In this document: in pieces, positions 8,851 to 18,607 of the stretch
How the letters are laid out: every line of letters starts with the position of its first letter
How positions within the stretch are numbered: the stretch's first letter is position 1
The notes under the pieces: generated by a model
Seen by the model: only the letters and a program-made list of their open reading frames with translations
What the model was told of the DNA's origin: nothing
Database searches by the model: none
Assembly (NCBI GenBank): GCA_012932865.1
Contig: SAXG01000060.1
Location: 186,001 to 250,000 of the forward strand
Direction of reading: 5' to 3'
Length of the DNA: 64,000 bases
Source: Amylostereum areolatum
Lineage: Eukaryota; Basidiomycota; Agaricomycetes; Russulales; Stereaceae
Made by a program: the position numbers and the translations under genes

Positions 8851-9120
8851 GGAGGCTCAACGAGCGAGCTATTCCCCAGCTCGTTCTCTTTGTAAATACA
8901 GGACTGTTCTAACCAAAGAACCTCCTCTTAGTATACTAAAGAGAGCTCAAAGTAACTAAGTCGAAAGCTCGCCTAAGTCTTCCGTGAAGACTTACTGCTT
9001 CGCTTATCGACCTCTAACTTCGTATAGCCGAGACGTCCGGATCACCTGATCCCACCTCTCATCCACACAAGTACTGTAGCCTGAGCCGCTTGTCACGTGA
9101 TAAGGACCGTCCTTAACAGC

Positions 9121-9603
9121 GGTCACGTTCCTCAGAAATATGAGGACCTCAAAGAGCGCATCATCCTGATCGACGGTCTGCGACAGGAGCGGGAGGACCT
9201 TAAGACCCAGCGCAGTGGACCCGTGCAGAACCAAAAACCCAAAGGACAAGGATCGTCCAATGGGCAACAAGGGGGGCAGGTCCCATGGCGCCGCGATGGA
9301 ACCGGCACGGTGCACGGTGGCAAAGGTCAGCCGATGGACGTCAACCGTGTCGACATCAAGGGGCGATGCTTCCGCTGCGGACAGAATGGCCACCAGGTGC
9401 GGGACTGCAGGGTGGACGTGAAGAACATCCGAGACATGTGGGGGAGGGACCGGTACACGGAACCACCAAAGCGGGAGGCTCGAGCACAGACGTTCGAGAC
9501 GCCCACCGCCTGGGCTAGGAGCCTGTCGGCCGAAGATCGGAAAAGCGTGATGGACGCGCTTCAAGCTCAGCCGAAGGTGGAGGAGAAGAAGGAGGGTTTT
9601 TGA
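9121..9603 (+). pseudogene. gag: gag fragment, copy B1
   Basis: Corresponds to the last 160 residues of the B2 Gag, beginning SGHVPQKYED and including the zinc knuckle CFRCGQNGHQVRDC. The N-terminal capsid region is missing because element A sits upstream. The frame remains open through the junction into the LTR. Confidence 0.85.
9594..9600 (+). promoter_or_regulatory. -1 frameshift heptamer, copy B1
   Basis: GGGTTTT read as G-GGT-TTT directly before the gag TGA at 9601; the pol frame is -1 and open through it. Confidence 0.65.
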
Positions 9604-10581
9604 GGGGGCTGACGATGTACACGGCATCTGAAGCCCAAGTTTCTGTTTCTCGCTCGTCTGGTTTTGTGGCGCCTCGGTGGCCTGGTTCTCGTTTACATAT
9701 GCGCATTGTTGATTCGGACTGTACTACTACGGGGGATATCCCCATTATGACTTCTCTTACGGACTCTATCGGTACGGGCACGCGTCCCGTTGTTATTTTA
9801 GATACTCAGGCCTCGATTTGTGAGCCTTCGGCTTTGGATATGGCTTCGGTTTCGGCTTCAGTTTTGGATACGGCTTTGGATATGGACTCGGTTTTGGATA
9901 TTGACCCTGTGAAGTCAGGGACAACGCCGTGCGATGGAAGGGGCACGGCGCCCAAATCATGTTATATGGCACCTGGAACGGCTCAATGGACGCTTCGTCG
10001 CTTAAGGGAAGACAAACCCGAAAGTGCGATTGCAATCCTTCGCATCTGGACACACCACCGACGCCGTGACGAGGCTACTTATGAAGCCATCAAGGAAATA
10101 ACTGGCATGGGAGACGAGTTAGCATGTCAAGCTCTACTAGAGCTCGCCACTCCTATGCAGTTCATACGCTCCGCCAGCGCCAAGGAACAAACGGTCATTC
10201 CCACACAACTGGTGGTAGATTCCAAACGCATTGTCAAAGCTCTCGCACTCCTGGACAGTGGTTGCACTGGCTCGTGTATCAACACGAAGTTTGTGCAGGA
10301 AAATCACATCCCCACGCAACGGACTGCTCGCCCAATCCCAGTACGAAATGCAGACGGCACTCTCAACACAGGAGGTCCCATTACGGAATATGTCACACTT
10401 CGCCTAAATATTCAAGACCATGAAGAAAACATTGACCTGGCGGTCTCCAATCTAGGAGATACGGACCTTTTCATTGGACATGAGTGGCTAAAGAAGCACA
10501 ACCCTCACATCGACTGGAAATCTGGGTCAATTGAATTTGACCGATGCCCTATCAGCTGCTCTCGTCCCCCTCCCCTCCTCA
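9600..10581 (+). pseudogene. pol: pol fragment with protease, copy B1
   Basis: Starts in the -1 frame at the gag stop. About 200 residues precede the protease, including a degenerate repeat of SVLDT/ALDMD units. The aspartic protease motif LLDSGCTGS and the downstream LFIGHEWLKKHNP are intact. Homology to B2 stops at 10581, and a chance stop follows at 10593-10595 in the transposon sequence. Reverse transcriptase and everything after it are absent. Confidence 0.85.
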
Positions 10582-10590
10582 ATGACCTCC

Positions 10591-10703
10591 CTTAGCCAAA
10601 TAAGGACATTGAGACACATACTTCACAGGTCAAATAAGGTGTTGCCGACACATACCCCACGGTGGGCCCATGGGGTGTGGTCACACGTGGGCCCATGGAG
10701 GGC
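10591..10703 (+). repeat. Left terminal inverted repeat of the KDZ transposon
   Basis: Begins CTTAGCCAAATA and ends GGAGGGC. Its reverse complement matches 29215-29329. The inner part is best conserved, around ACACATACCCCA, GGTGGGCCCAT and GGGTGTG, and contains two GGGCCCA palindromic cores. The outer third is more diverged. Confidence 0.82.
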
Positions 10704-10793
10704 TTCATGTATACACTAGTTGAAGTCATAGTTAAGTGAACCTATAGTAGAAATGTAGCAATTAAATACTATTAGTTCGTGGTCTGGCGAATG

Positions 10794-10876
10794 TCGGAGT
10801 CTGTCGCCGGTCCGACCCATCGGACCCCATCGGACCCCGTCTCCTTGGTCTCGTCGGACTCCTTGGTCTCATCGGA
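10794..10876. promoter_or_regulatory. Left subterminal TCGGA cluster
   Basis: Six TCGGA/TCCGA pentamers in 83 bp (10794, 10811, 10820, 10830, 10854, 10872), four of them as TCGGAC. The spacing is irregular. The cluster lies in non-coding sequence between the left TIR and the stop of the first gene, the position expected for transposase or accessory-protein binding sites. Each contains a CGG triplet and a CpG. Confidence 0.6.
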
Positions 10877-10977
10877 CCCTGTCGGCGTGTGTTCGTCGGC
10901 GTGCCGAACCTCTCAGATCTCAAGCCATGAGCATGAACACGATTTGAACATTCGATACCCTGTCTACAGTACAAGAT

Positions 10978-12595
10978 TCACTCCTCATCCTCATCCTCAT
11001 CCTCATCCTCATCCTCGCCCCCTTCTTCGCCCCCTTTCTCTTCCCCCTCCTCCCCACCCTGATCGCTGAACACACGTTTTAACTGCTCTTGCACCGCCTC
11101 GGCCTGGTCCCGAACTTCGCCAGCATCATCGGCAACACTTCCCATGAACTTGTGGAGCTCGTTGAGCTCATACAAGACCATCTTGTTCTTCGCCTTGAGT
11201 TTTGCGATGCCATCGACGACAGGCTTGAGGGCGTCCTGGATGGCCTTCTCCGTTTGCTCCTGCTCCGACTTCATGGCCTCAAGCAGAGTTGCCGTGAAAG
11301 CTTCGAGATGGTGCCCGATTCTAGCATCAAGGTCACTCATCGAACCTGCAAAAGTGAAAAACAAATTAGAAAGTAAAGAACAAAAGAAAAAAAAAGCGGA
11401 AATATACCTTTCGTGGCACGGGAAACACCCTTACCCTTGTCCTTCTTCGCCGCCCGGGTCTTCATCGGAGCGTCAACCTCGACTATGACTTTCGCCTTGG
11501 TCCGCCGAGAAGGACCCGCCGTCGGAGCCGTCGGGGTCGGAGCACGTTCATCGGGGCCTTTCTCAGGTCGCCGATAAAGTGGAATCCGGTTTACCTTTTT
11601 CACGGCCCGAAGCTCAAGCCATTTCTTGTAGGAAGTAAAAGTGTTCTTTTGCGAGTGGCTGCATGCCTGCTTTCGGAACTGGCACCGAGAGCACGACGTG
11701 CTGTTCCCTGGTGTCGACCAGCACGGTTCGTCGGTTTTCCTGCACCGATCACAGGGAGTCTAGCGAGCTATGAGATATTATACAATGCATAGGAGACGAG
11801 TACGCACCTGATTGGGCCAGTCCTTGCCGTCAATCGAATGGACACTGTCCTCATCCGACTGGATGACCTCCACGTCGTCCACAGCCATCGGCTCGGCTCC
11901 TTCCTCGTCGACGTCCATGGGCGTGGGTGCGGAGGCATCCGCCTTCAAGGTACGTCGCTTGATGGGGGGCGCAATGAATGCGCCACCCTCTTCGGAGTCG
12001 TCGGAGTCGGAGCCGTCGGTATTCGGAGCAGGTCTAGAGGTCGAAACAACAGCAGCAGGGGCAGGGGCAGGGGCGGTGATGATGGCATTCGTCTTGGGGG
12101 CTGGGGGGGAGAATGAATGGTCACGCGCATTCGGTGAGTTGTCCACACTGCGATAGAACTCTGGGACGAAAGGTCAGTGGGACATCGGAGGCAATATTCA
12201 CATGCCACACACCTCCGCGCGACCACCACTGCTCTCCCCCGGGCTTGAGGGTGGGAATGCGCAGGTCAATGGTCTTGAAGGCGAGAATCCGCTGAGCAAT
12301 GTCGGGGGTCGCAATGTCGAATATGGGGTGGATGTCGGGCTCCGACCCGCTGAACACGCCGTGCGCCGACAGCTCCGATCGGATGTGGGCCTCGTCAACC
12401 TTTCGCGAAAATAAGCCCCAGAGTAAGCAGGAAAAAAACAGGACGCACCATCTCTTCCATGTAACGGTCCCACCACGTTGACACAGGCAAAAAAATGCGT
12501 CCATCCTTTCTCGGCCTCCTAGACACCGCCAGCGCATAGGCGAGCGCGTACTGCAGGCGCATGACGGTTGGAGGGCCATCCGAAACGACTGACAT
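10978..12595 (-). CDS. Zn2Cys6-like cluster protein, family 1 (paralogue of 14691-16247)
   Basis: Five exons: 12595-12449, 12399-12213, 12160-11808, 11759-11408, 11345-10978; introns are 48-62 bp with GT-AG ends and the joined frame encodes 468 aa. The N-terminal 110 residues contain MRLQYALAYALA and a WW motif. An acidic Ser-rich linker (DGSDSDDSEEGG) follows, then SIDGKDWP and a cysteine cluster C-x2-C-x6-C-x9-C-x2-C-x6-C-SH. That spacing is the one known for fungal Gal4-type Zn2Cys6 DNA-binding domains. A predicted coiled coil (MSDLDARIGHHLEAFTA onward) leads to an Asp/Glu-only tail. The cluster is internal rather than N-terminal, so DNA binding is inferred, not certain. Divergent with the next gene across 218 bp. 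Confidence 0.72.
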
Positions 12596-12813
12596 GGTTT
12601 CAGGGGACAGTGGAACAATGGGAGACGCGAAAAAAGACGTTAACAGGGGAGAGGGAAGGGGAGGGGCGGTGAGGAAGAGGGTGTGACGCGACTCGTCGGC
12701 AGACGCGTTTGCTTAGGTCGGCCGTTGCCGAGATGGTCACGTGACCTGACGTGGCAACGCCGCACGTTAAGTCTGTTCGCTCTGTGGGCTGCTCCTCTTC
12801 TCCTTTCATCGCC
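12596..12813. promoter_or_regulatory. Bidirectional promoter, first divergent gene pair
   Basis: Holds TCACGTGA (12737-12744) followed by TGACGTGGCA (12747-12756). The second motif recurs exactly in the promoter of the duplicated pair (16387-16396). The E-box-like and CRE-like cores suggest bHLH/bZIP control; this is inference. Confidence 0.45.
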
Positions 12814-14555
12814 ATGTCCTCCCCGCCTCTCGACGTCGACAGTCACCCGTTTTCACCGACATTCGTGCGGCTCGAGGCCAAGCTCCTCACCGCAGTACAC
12901 GCGCTCACCAACACACAAGGAGAGCCGAACGTCAAGTGGTGGAAGGCATTTAGCCGCTACTTTGTGCGTTTCTTTTTTCTTTTCTGACTCACTCTAACAC
13001 AAGTCTAGAAACAAATTCTGGCCTGCTACATTGACGAGGCCCGCGCCCTGAACATCAATGAGTATCCCCGGCTTATCACAGCCCTCTTCAACGTCCAACG
13101 CTCTCGGGATGGTCGGGTCGAGCGTGCACGCACCATCAACCTGGTGCTGGTCACCAAACGGAGGTGGTGGGAGGTGGCCGCGGATCACGGGCATAGAGGT
13201 GTGTTGGCGCTCCGTGCTGCTCGCATGCCATTCTTACCATTTGTATGCAGCATTCTGGGTGAAGAACATCATCTCCCCCACGTCGCGGAACCCGCCGATG
13301 GCTCCGATCGCCGACGCCGACACTTCACTCGACATCACCCTCCCCCCCCCTCAGCTGAACGTATTGAACAGCCCACTGGCCGCCCCTTCCACCGTCAGCA
13401 CGGATCTCCCCCCCACTGTTTATCTTACGCCACCCCTCCAAATCACACGCCCACACATTCGAGTCCCTTACGACTCCGATCCGTCTGCCTCCGACGGCTC
13501 CGACTCCGATTACCAAGGCGCCGAAGTTTCGTCGAGGTCAAAGTCTCGACCTAGGCTGCCACCCCCTGGGCCAGCCTCTGGCGCCATTGTGTCCGACGTC
13601 GCCGACAGAGTCTATACCGACCCCCTGCATCCGTCCTGGTGGACGAACGAGGTACGTTCCGTCCGTTTTGTTTGTTCTTCTTCACGAACTCACCCGCTTT
13701 GAATAGCAATCATGCTACTCATGCAAAGAAGCCGGTGTGGGGTGCTGGAACAGCGGCCGTGCGTGGTCGTGCATCCATTGCATCGAGAATGGCCTTGACT
13801 GCTCGCACAAGACCAAGGAGACCACCCGAACAACAAAACAAGCATACCTCGCCCTCTGCAAAACTCCACACGCTCCGAAGCAAGTTCTCTGGCGCCCTGC
13901 CCTTCCCCCATCCGCTCCGATGACTCCTCCCGCCAGCACACATCCTCCGAGTCCGACAAACACCGCGAACGCTCACCGTCCTCGCCCGCAGCGTCGTGCA
14001 GCCCAAAAGGTGGTCTTCCGGTACTCCTCCGACGAGGAGGAGAGTGATGACGACGACCCCTACTCCGACGCCGTCCATGGTGAACAAGGTATGTAATGTC
14101 TTCTCTCTTATTCCAACGGAACTCATGCATCGGTAGCCGAAGCGGACCTGCAGGAGGAATCTGCCGCCTTCGGCAGGTTTGTTCAAGGCCTTGCTCGACG
14201 TGGGGGACTGCTGCTGCAAGAGCAGGTTCTCAACCAGGCCGATACGGCCCTGGATGCATTCGAAGAGTCGGTCAAGGCGATTGTCTCTGACCTAAAGGAG
14301 CAGGAGGCAGAGACTTCTCGCCTCCTGGAGTCCGTGGTCAAGATGAGGCAACGTGCAAAGGTAATAGACGACATGTTCTGGGCTGACTACTATAGATATC
14401 AACATATCACCAAACGCCTCGAGAAGATGCCGACTTTGACCACCTCTGGGAATGTTCCCTCGCTGGGCGTTTCCTCCAGCCATGGGCTCCCTCCAATCAA
14501 GTTGCAGGGTACAATTCAAGTCGACGACGAGTCGGAGGTGTCGGAGAATGAGTAA
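12814..14555 (+). CDS. Zn2Cys6-like cluster protein, family 2 (paralogue of 16447-18352)
   Basis: Exons 12814-12963, 13009-13198, 13251-13651, 13707-14088, 14137-14555; introns 45-55 bp; 513 aa. The N-terminus (FVRLEAKLLTAVHAL, then RSRDGRVERAR) is strongly shared with its paralogue. A Pro/Ser/Asp-rich linker ends in WWTNE. A phase-0 intron follows, and then C-x2-C-x6-C-x8-C-x2-C-x6-C-SH, the Zn2Cys6 spacing. The C-terminal region is acidic and then a long coiled coil (around DTALDAFEESVKAIV). The intron directly before the cluster is in the same place in all four cluster genes of this transposon. The function is unknown; a DNA-binding transposition or regulatory partner is plausible. Confidence 0.75.
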
Positions 14556-14690
14556 TTGGGTGGAGTAGCGTTGGGGGCCATGATGGCATATGGGTTACAA
14601 TACCGGGTCCTTTTCACTGTACAATGTCACCAAACGTCTGTATGTTTTTAATACCGTATGTTTTGAATACAGTGTCCAAGTCTGTACACG

Positions 14691-16247
14691 TCAGTCCGAT
14701 ACAACTCCAACCTCGATCTCCTCCGACATCGGTGTTGTTTCCTCTATGAAAGTAAGATGTCTTTGAATCTTTTCAACATCACCCCGCACTTCCGTAAGCT
14801 CATTGTCCAGTGCACGAAGATGCTTCCGAAAAGCATGCATCTCCTGCCTCATCCTATGGTTTCTCTCCTTCAATGTTGCAAGGTCCGACATCGCCGAAGT
14901 CATTGCTTCCCGAATCATGTGATACCTCTCGTCCGCGGATGTTTTGATTCGAGCCATGAGAGATATTTGCATCTGATCAATCTGCCCGATTACGGCGTGA
15001 TGCAAATCGGTGGATGAACCTGCAGTACCGTCAAACCAAATATCATGTAGGGAGGTTGAGTAAGAAGTTCGGAGACGCTCTACCTTCTATGCCCGGGCTG
15101 AATCTCACCTTTTTCTTCCGTTCCTTCCTGACCCCTTTTCCGCTGTCCGCCTTGTCTTCCCCAGTGTCAAAATTGCTGTCATCTAACGAACCCATTGGAG
15201 GTCTTGGGATATCATCGGCAGTCGGAGGTCGGTACACAGGAAGCCGACGACATTCTCCTCGAGCCCGAAGCCTGATCCAGATCATCCGATCTGTGCTTGT
15301 GGAACGAGTGACATGTGTACAAGGCTGTTTCGAACCATGACATCGGACACACGCATTGCCGTTTGGTTTCGCCCAGCAAGGAGCTCGGTTTGCAAAGCAC
15401 CTGTCACAGTCCTCCTGATATAGGTCAGCAGATCACATGGTAAATCATACAACATCAAATAGATACCTGATTTGGCCAACATGTCCCATCAATTGAGTGC
15501 AAACTTTCGGTATCGGAGGTAATACTGCTGTCCAGGGTTCCAAGCTGCTCCGATGGTGCTAATGGGTCCGATGGGTCCGACATCAGGAGATGATTCCCGT
15601 TACTGCTGAGGTCGACCATGTTTATGTCACCCTGGATGCGCATTGGCGTTCGACACTTCAACCGCGGCCTTGTGACAGTGGGCACGCGGAGGATATCAGT
15701 GTCGATGCTATCCTCATCCGATGGTGCTTCAAGCGTCGGCTTGAGCGGAACGTCCTCATCCGAATCCGAATCGGGCAGAAATATCTTGTCATCGGCAGGA
15801 AGAGATACCCTCCGATAATAGCCTGGTAAGCACGAATCAACATGTGCCATGATACACAACAGGAAGTGAGTTCATAGCAGACCCCACCTCCTATGTTCCA
15901 CCAACGATTGCCTATGGGCTCGAAGTCTGGAAAGGGAACTGTCTCGTCGAAAAACCCGTGAACGGACATTGCGAGATCGGAGCTTGCTACGTTGAACATG
16001 CTTCGGATCCACGGGATATCCTCCGACAGCCCTGCTGCCGAGAGTTCCGCTTGGACCTTTTTTCCATCTCCCTACACGGTGTTCAGTTTTGTTGAGCGGG
16101 ACAGTAGTAAAGGTACAAACGAATTCCCTGCTTGTATGCTTCCAACCAATCAACATTCGGTGCTAACACCTCACCCGTGGAATGACCAACTTGATGTAGT
16201 TCCTGCACGTGAGCGAGAGCAAACTGTAGCCGCCGAACAGTGTCCAT
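14691..16247 (-). CDS. Zn2Cys6-like cluster protein, family 1 (second copy)
   Basis: Exons 16247-16121, 16067-15888, 15822-15467, 15414-15084, 15019-14691; 440 aa, joined in frame. It has the same order of parts as 10978-12595: RLQFALAHVQ near the N-terminus, a WW motif, an acidic linker, SIDGTCWPNQ, then CDRC-x6-C-x8-C-x2-C-x6-C-TH, and a C-terminal coiled coil (YHMIREAMTSAMSDLATL). It differs by lacking the poly-acidic tail. The first acceptor is ambiguous between two AGs; the one chosen keeps the frame. It converges with the preceding gene across 135 bp and diverges from the next across 199 bp. Confidence 0.72.
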
Positions 16248-16446
16248 AATGGAGTGGATGGAGTGCAACCAAGGGGAGGGCAATGATTGATCGAGAAGAG
16301 AGCACTTGTTGAACGACTTGTCGCAAATCGCGTCCCTCGGCACTTCCCGATCAAAATCTCGGCTTATTCCGACGGTCAACATTGCGTGACGTGGCATACA
16401 CACCACTCACATTCACATTCATCTGCCACTCATTCCACACTCGGAC
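16248..16446. promoter_or_regulatory. Bidirectional promoter, second divergent gene pair
   Basis: Contains TGACGTGGCA at 16387-16396, identical to the 10-mer in the first pair's promoter while the surrounding sequence has diverged. This suggests selection on the motif. Confidence 0.45.
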
Positions 16447-18352
16447 ATGGAACGTAGCTCGCCGGAAACACCGGACAACCTCAACACATACCTTTTCTCC
16501 CTGAAGTTTTCCCGACTAGAGGCACAACTGCTCACCGCCCTCCATTCCCTACATGCCAGTCCTGGAGAGCCCAACACGAAGTGGTGGAACCTTTTTGAAC
16601 GTACCTTCGTGCGTAGTGGCACCATCAGTCTATTCCCAGTATTGCTAACACCTCCATTGTCCAGAAAAAGCTTCTCCTGTGCTATGTACAGGAAGCGCGA
16701 GATCTCGGCATCACGGAGTATCCGACTGTCATCACTGCGGCCTTCCACATTCAACGTTCAAGAGATGGCCGTGTGGAACGTGCGCGCAATGTTGATCTTG
16801 CAGCCATATCAGGGCGACGGTGGGCAATAGGCGGGATGAAGTATGGCCACAGAGGTACGCCGTTATTATCGACTCCGACGAATACATCTAACGTGACCCG
16901 GCAGCATTTTGGACTGTAAACATTGTTCCCCCAAAGACTCCGACCCCTCCGACGCTCGCGATGACCACACCAATGTTGCATGTTCCTGATCTGAGTGTTT
17001 CAACCACCACCACCTCCACTGATCCGCCCCCTGCTCCCGCCACAATTGATCCCCGCCTGCTGGAAACTTCAGGCGGTGACTGGAACAGGGGCAACACATT
17101 CTCGAACATCCATCGTGACCACCAACATTCACCACATTCTGATGCCCGTCCTGACTCCGACTCCGACTCCGACTCCGACGGCCCCGACGGCCGTGACAAC
17201 CAGATCACTGATGAGGAAGTGTCTCAAGATGGTGGTGCAGTGTCGGATGCCGTCTCATTTGACGATGAGAACCCGACCTGGTGGACAAATGAGGTGGGTT
17301 TGTTATAACATGAAATTCTGTCCTTTCTCACCATCAATTGAACATTAGGAGACATGCACCACCTGCAGACGCCTTGCAGTTGGTTGCTGGAATCAAGGCC
17401 AAGTTCGATCATGCATCAATTGCCTGAAGAACAACTATCCGTGCTCCCACAAGACGAAAGTGACGGCTCGCACGACGAAAGCAAGATATCAGGGCCTTCG
17501 GAAGAGTGGCGAAGGTCCGAAGCAGCCCCGACTACGAGCCCAAGCTCGCGATCTCTCAGCTCCGACGACGCCCCCTGCAAGCACGAGACCTCCAACTCCT
17601 ACTGATGTCGGAGTTGGGCCTCTGTCAACCGTTGATTGTCGGGTGCGTGGCTCAACTTGCAAGACTGCCCTTCCCACGCCATCGGACCCGGCCGATCAGA
17701 CAAAGGGTAGCTGTGGCCCCACGAGAAGAAGTGTTTCCAACGGTTCATTGACCATATTCTGCTCTTCGTGTGTTCGTCCCTCACACTGCATTCTACAGGC
17801 ACTAAAGAGACCTCCCACGACTCCCTTGATGATGATGCGATTGAGGCCACCGAATATATGGCCAACTTCATGGAACAGAAGATGGTGGCGGTGTCGGACG
17901 CCCTCTCCGACATGCTCCAAAGGAATTTGGCGGTACTCAGTGCGGAGTTGGAGGCAGAGGTAAAGTTATCGTTCGAGATCACCGACGCTATGAGGGCAAT
18001 GAGGAAAGAAGCGATCCGGGCGCAGACTCGCCTTGCCGAGGCGCGGACACGCTACGACCAGCTTTCTGCGCGTCTCGAACAGTTGAATCTGTCGATAGAG
18101 TCTGGTCCCATTCTCGATGCCACATCATCGCCACCTTTGGTGGTAACGCATGGGGAGGTCGCATCGGACACTATCCATGGTGATGACGAGGATGACTGCA
18201 ACATTCCCCAGGTGGATGAGAACGACAAGGTTGCATGGGAGGATGAGTTGGACGAGTCGGAGGTGGAGGATTGCATGGTGGAGGCGTCGGATCGGGAGGT
18301 GTCGGACAATGGAGATAGCGTCGAGGACATGGACAGTACGAGCGAGACATAG
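16447..18352 (+). CDS. Zn2Cys6-like cluster protein, family 2 (second copy)
   Basis: Exons 16447-16608, 16665-16854, 16905-17293, 17349-17706, 17799-18352; 550 aa. It shares with 12814-14555 the N-terminal FSRLEAQLLTALHSL and RSRDGRVERAR, the AFW start of exon 3, the WWTNE-intron junction, and the cluster C-x2-C-x6-C-x8-C-x2-C-x6-C-SHK. The last exon is a coiled coil (AMRAMRKEAIRAQTRLAEA) followed by an acidic tail with EVSDNGDSVED. Every intron position matches its paralogue, so the pair arose by duplication of the whole divergent cassette. Confidence 0.76.
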
Positions 18353-18607
18353 TCATTGATACAATATTCATTCTGCTCCGACATGCAATGGGAAGGCCCC
18401 AATTCTGAACACTTGGAAAATACTGTTTTTCAAGTCATTTCCGTAGTCCGATTTTCGGCCCGGAAAAGGAACTCAGCTGCGGGCCGGGTGATGTGATGGA
18501 ATGTTTGGCTATACACGTGATTGCAGGTGATGAGCTGGCACATGCTCTTCTCCCTTTCCTCCACCTACCTCATATTCATATTGTCCTTCTCATCTTACCA
18601 ATATCCC
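18353..18607. other. Intergenic region before the large unknown gene
   Basis: 255 bases without an ORF. Contains a CACGTGA motif (about 18514-18520), also seen in the bidirectional promoters, and two TCCGA pentamers. Confidence 0.4.

Larger units (their letters stand above)
1..9118 (+). mobile_element. Ty3/Gypsy chromovirus A, 5' end outside window
   Basis: Order of parts: gag, pol (protease, reverse transcriptase, RNase H, integrase, chromodomain), 3.1 kb accessory region, polypurine tract, 3' LTR. The 5' LTR and leader lie before base 1. Gag and pol are free of internal stops, so the copy looks young. The accessory region between pol and the 3' LTR is far longer than the few hundred bases usual for chromoviruses and carries several ORFs. 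Downstream of the LTR the sequence changes at once to another retroelement (copy B1), so A probably inserted into that copy; the other side of the insertion is not in the window. Confidence 0.9.
8581..9118 (+). repeat. 3' LTR of element A (538 bp)
   Basis: Begins TGTTACAACT after the polypurine tract and ends CCTTAACA, giving the inverted termini TGTTA/TAACA. It contains a TATAAAA box and an internal 41 bp tandem repeat. The base after the LTR starts a copy of the gag of family B. The 5' partner LTR is outside the window, so the exact right border rests on the inverted termini and the homology switch. Confidence 0.8.
9119..10581 (+). mobile_element. Fragment of Ty3 family B (copy B1)
   Basis: Nearly identical to 53767-55227 of copy B2, covering the end of gag and the first part of pol through the protease. 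The left edge is the LTR of element A. The right edge is a sharp loss of homology at 10581/10582, just outside the KDZ transposon. The rest of this copy does not reappear beyond the right end of that transposon. Confidence 0.88.

Noticed and set aside
14361..14395. Possible 35 bp intron (GTAATAG...TATAG) in the 12814-14555 gene
   Set aside because: Removing 35 bases breaks the frame, while the unspliced reading continues to a sensible acidic end.
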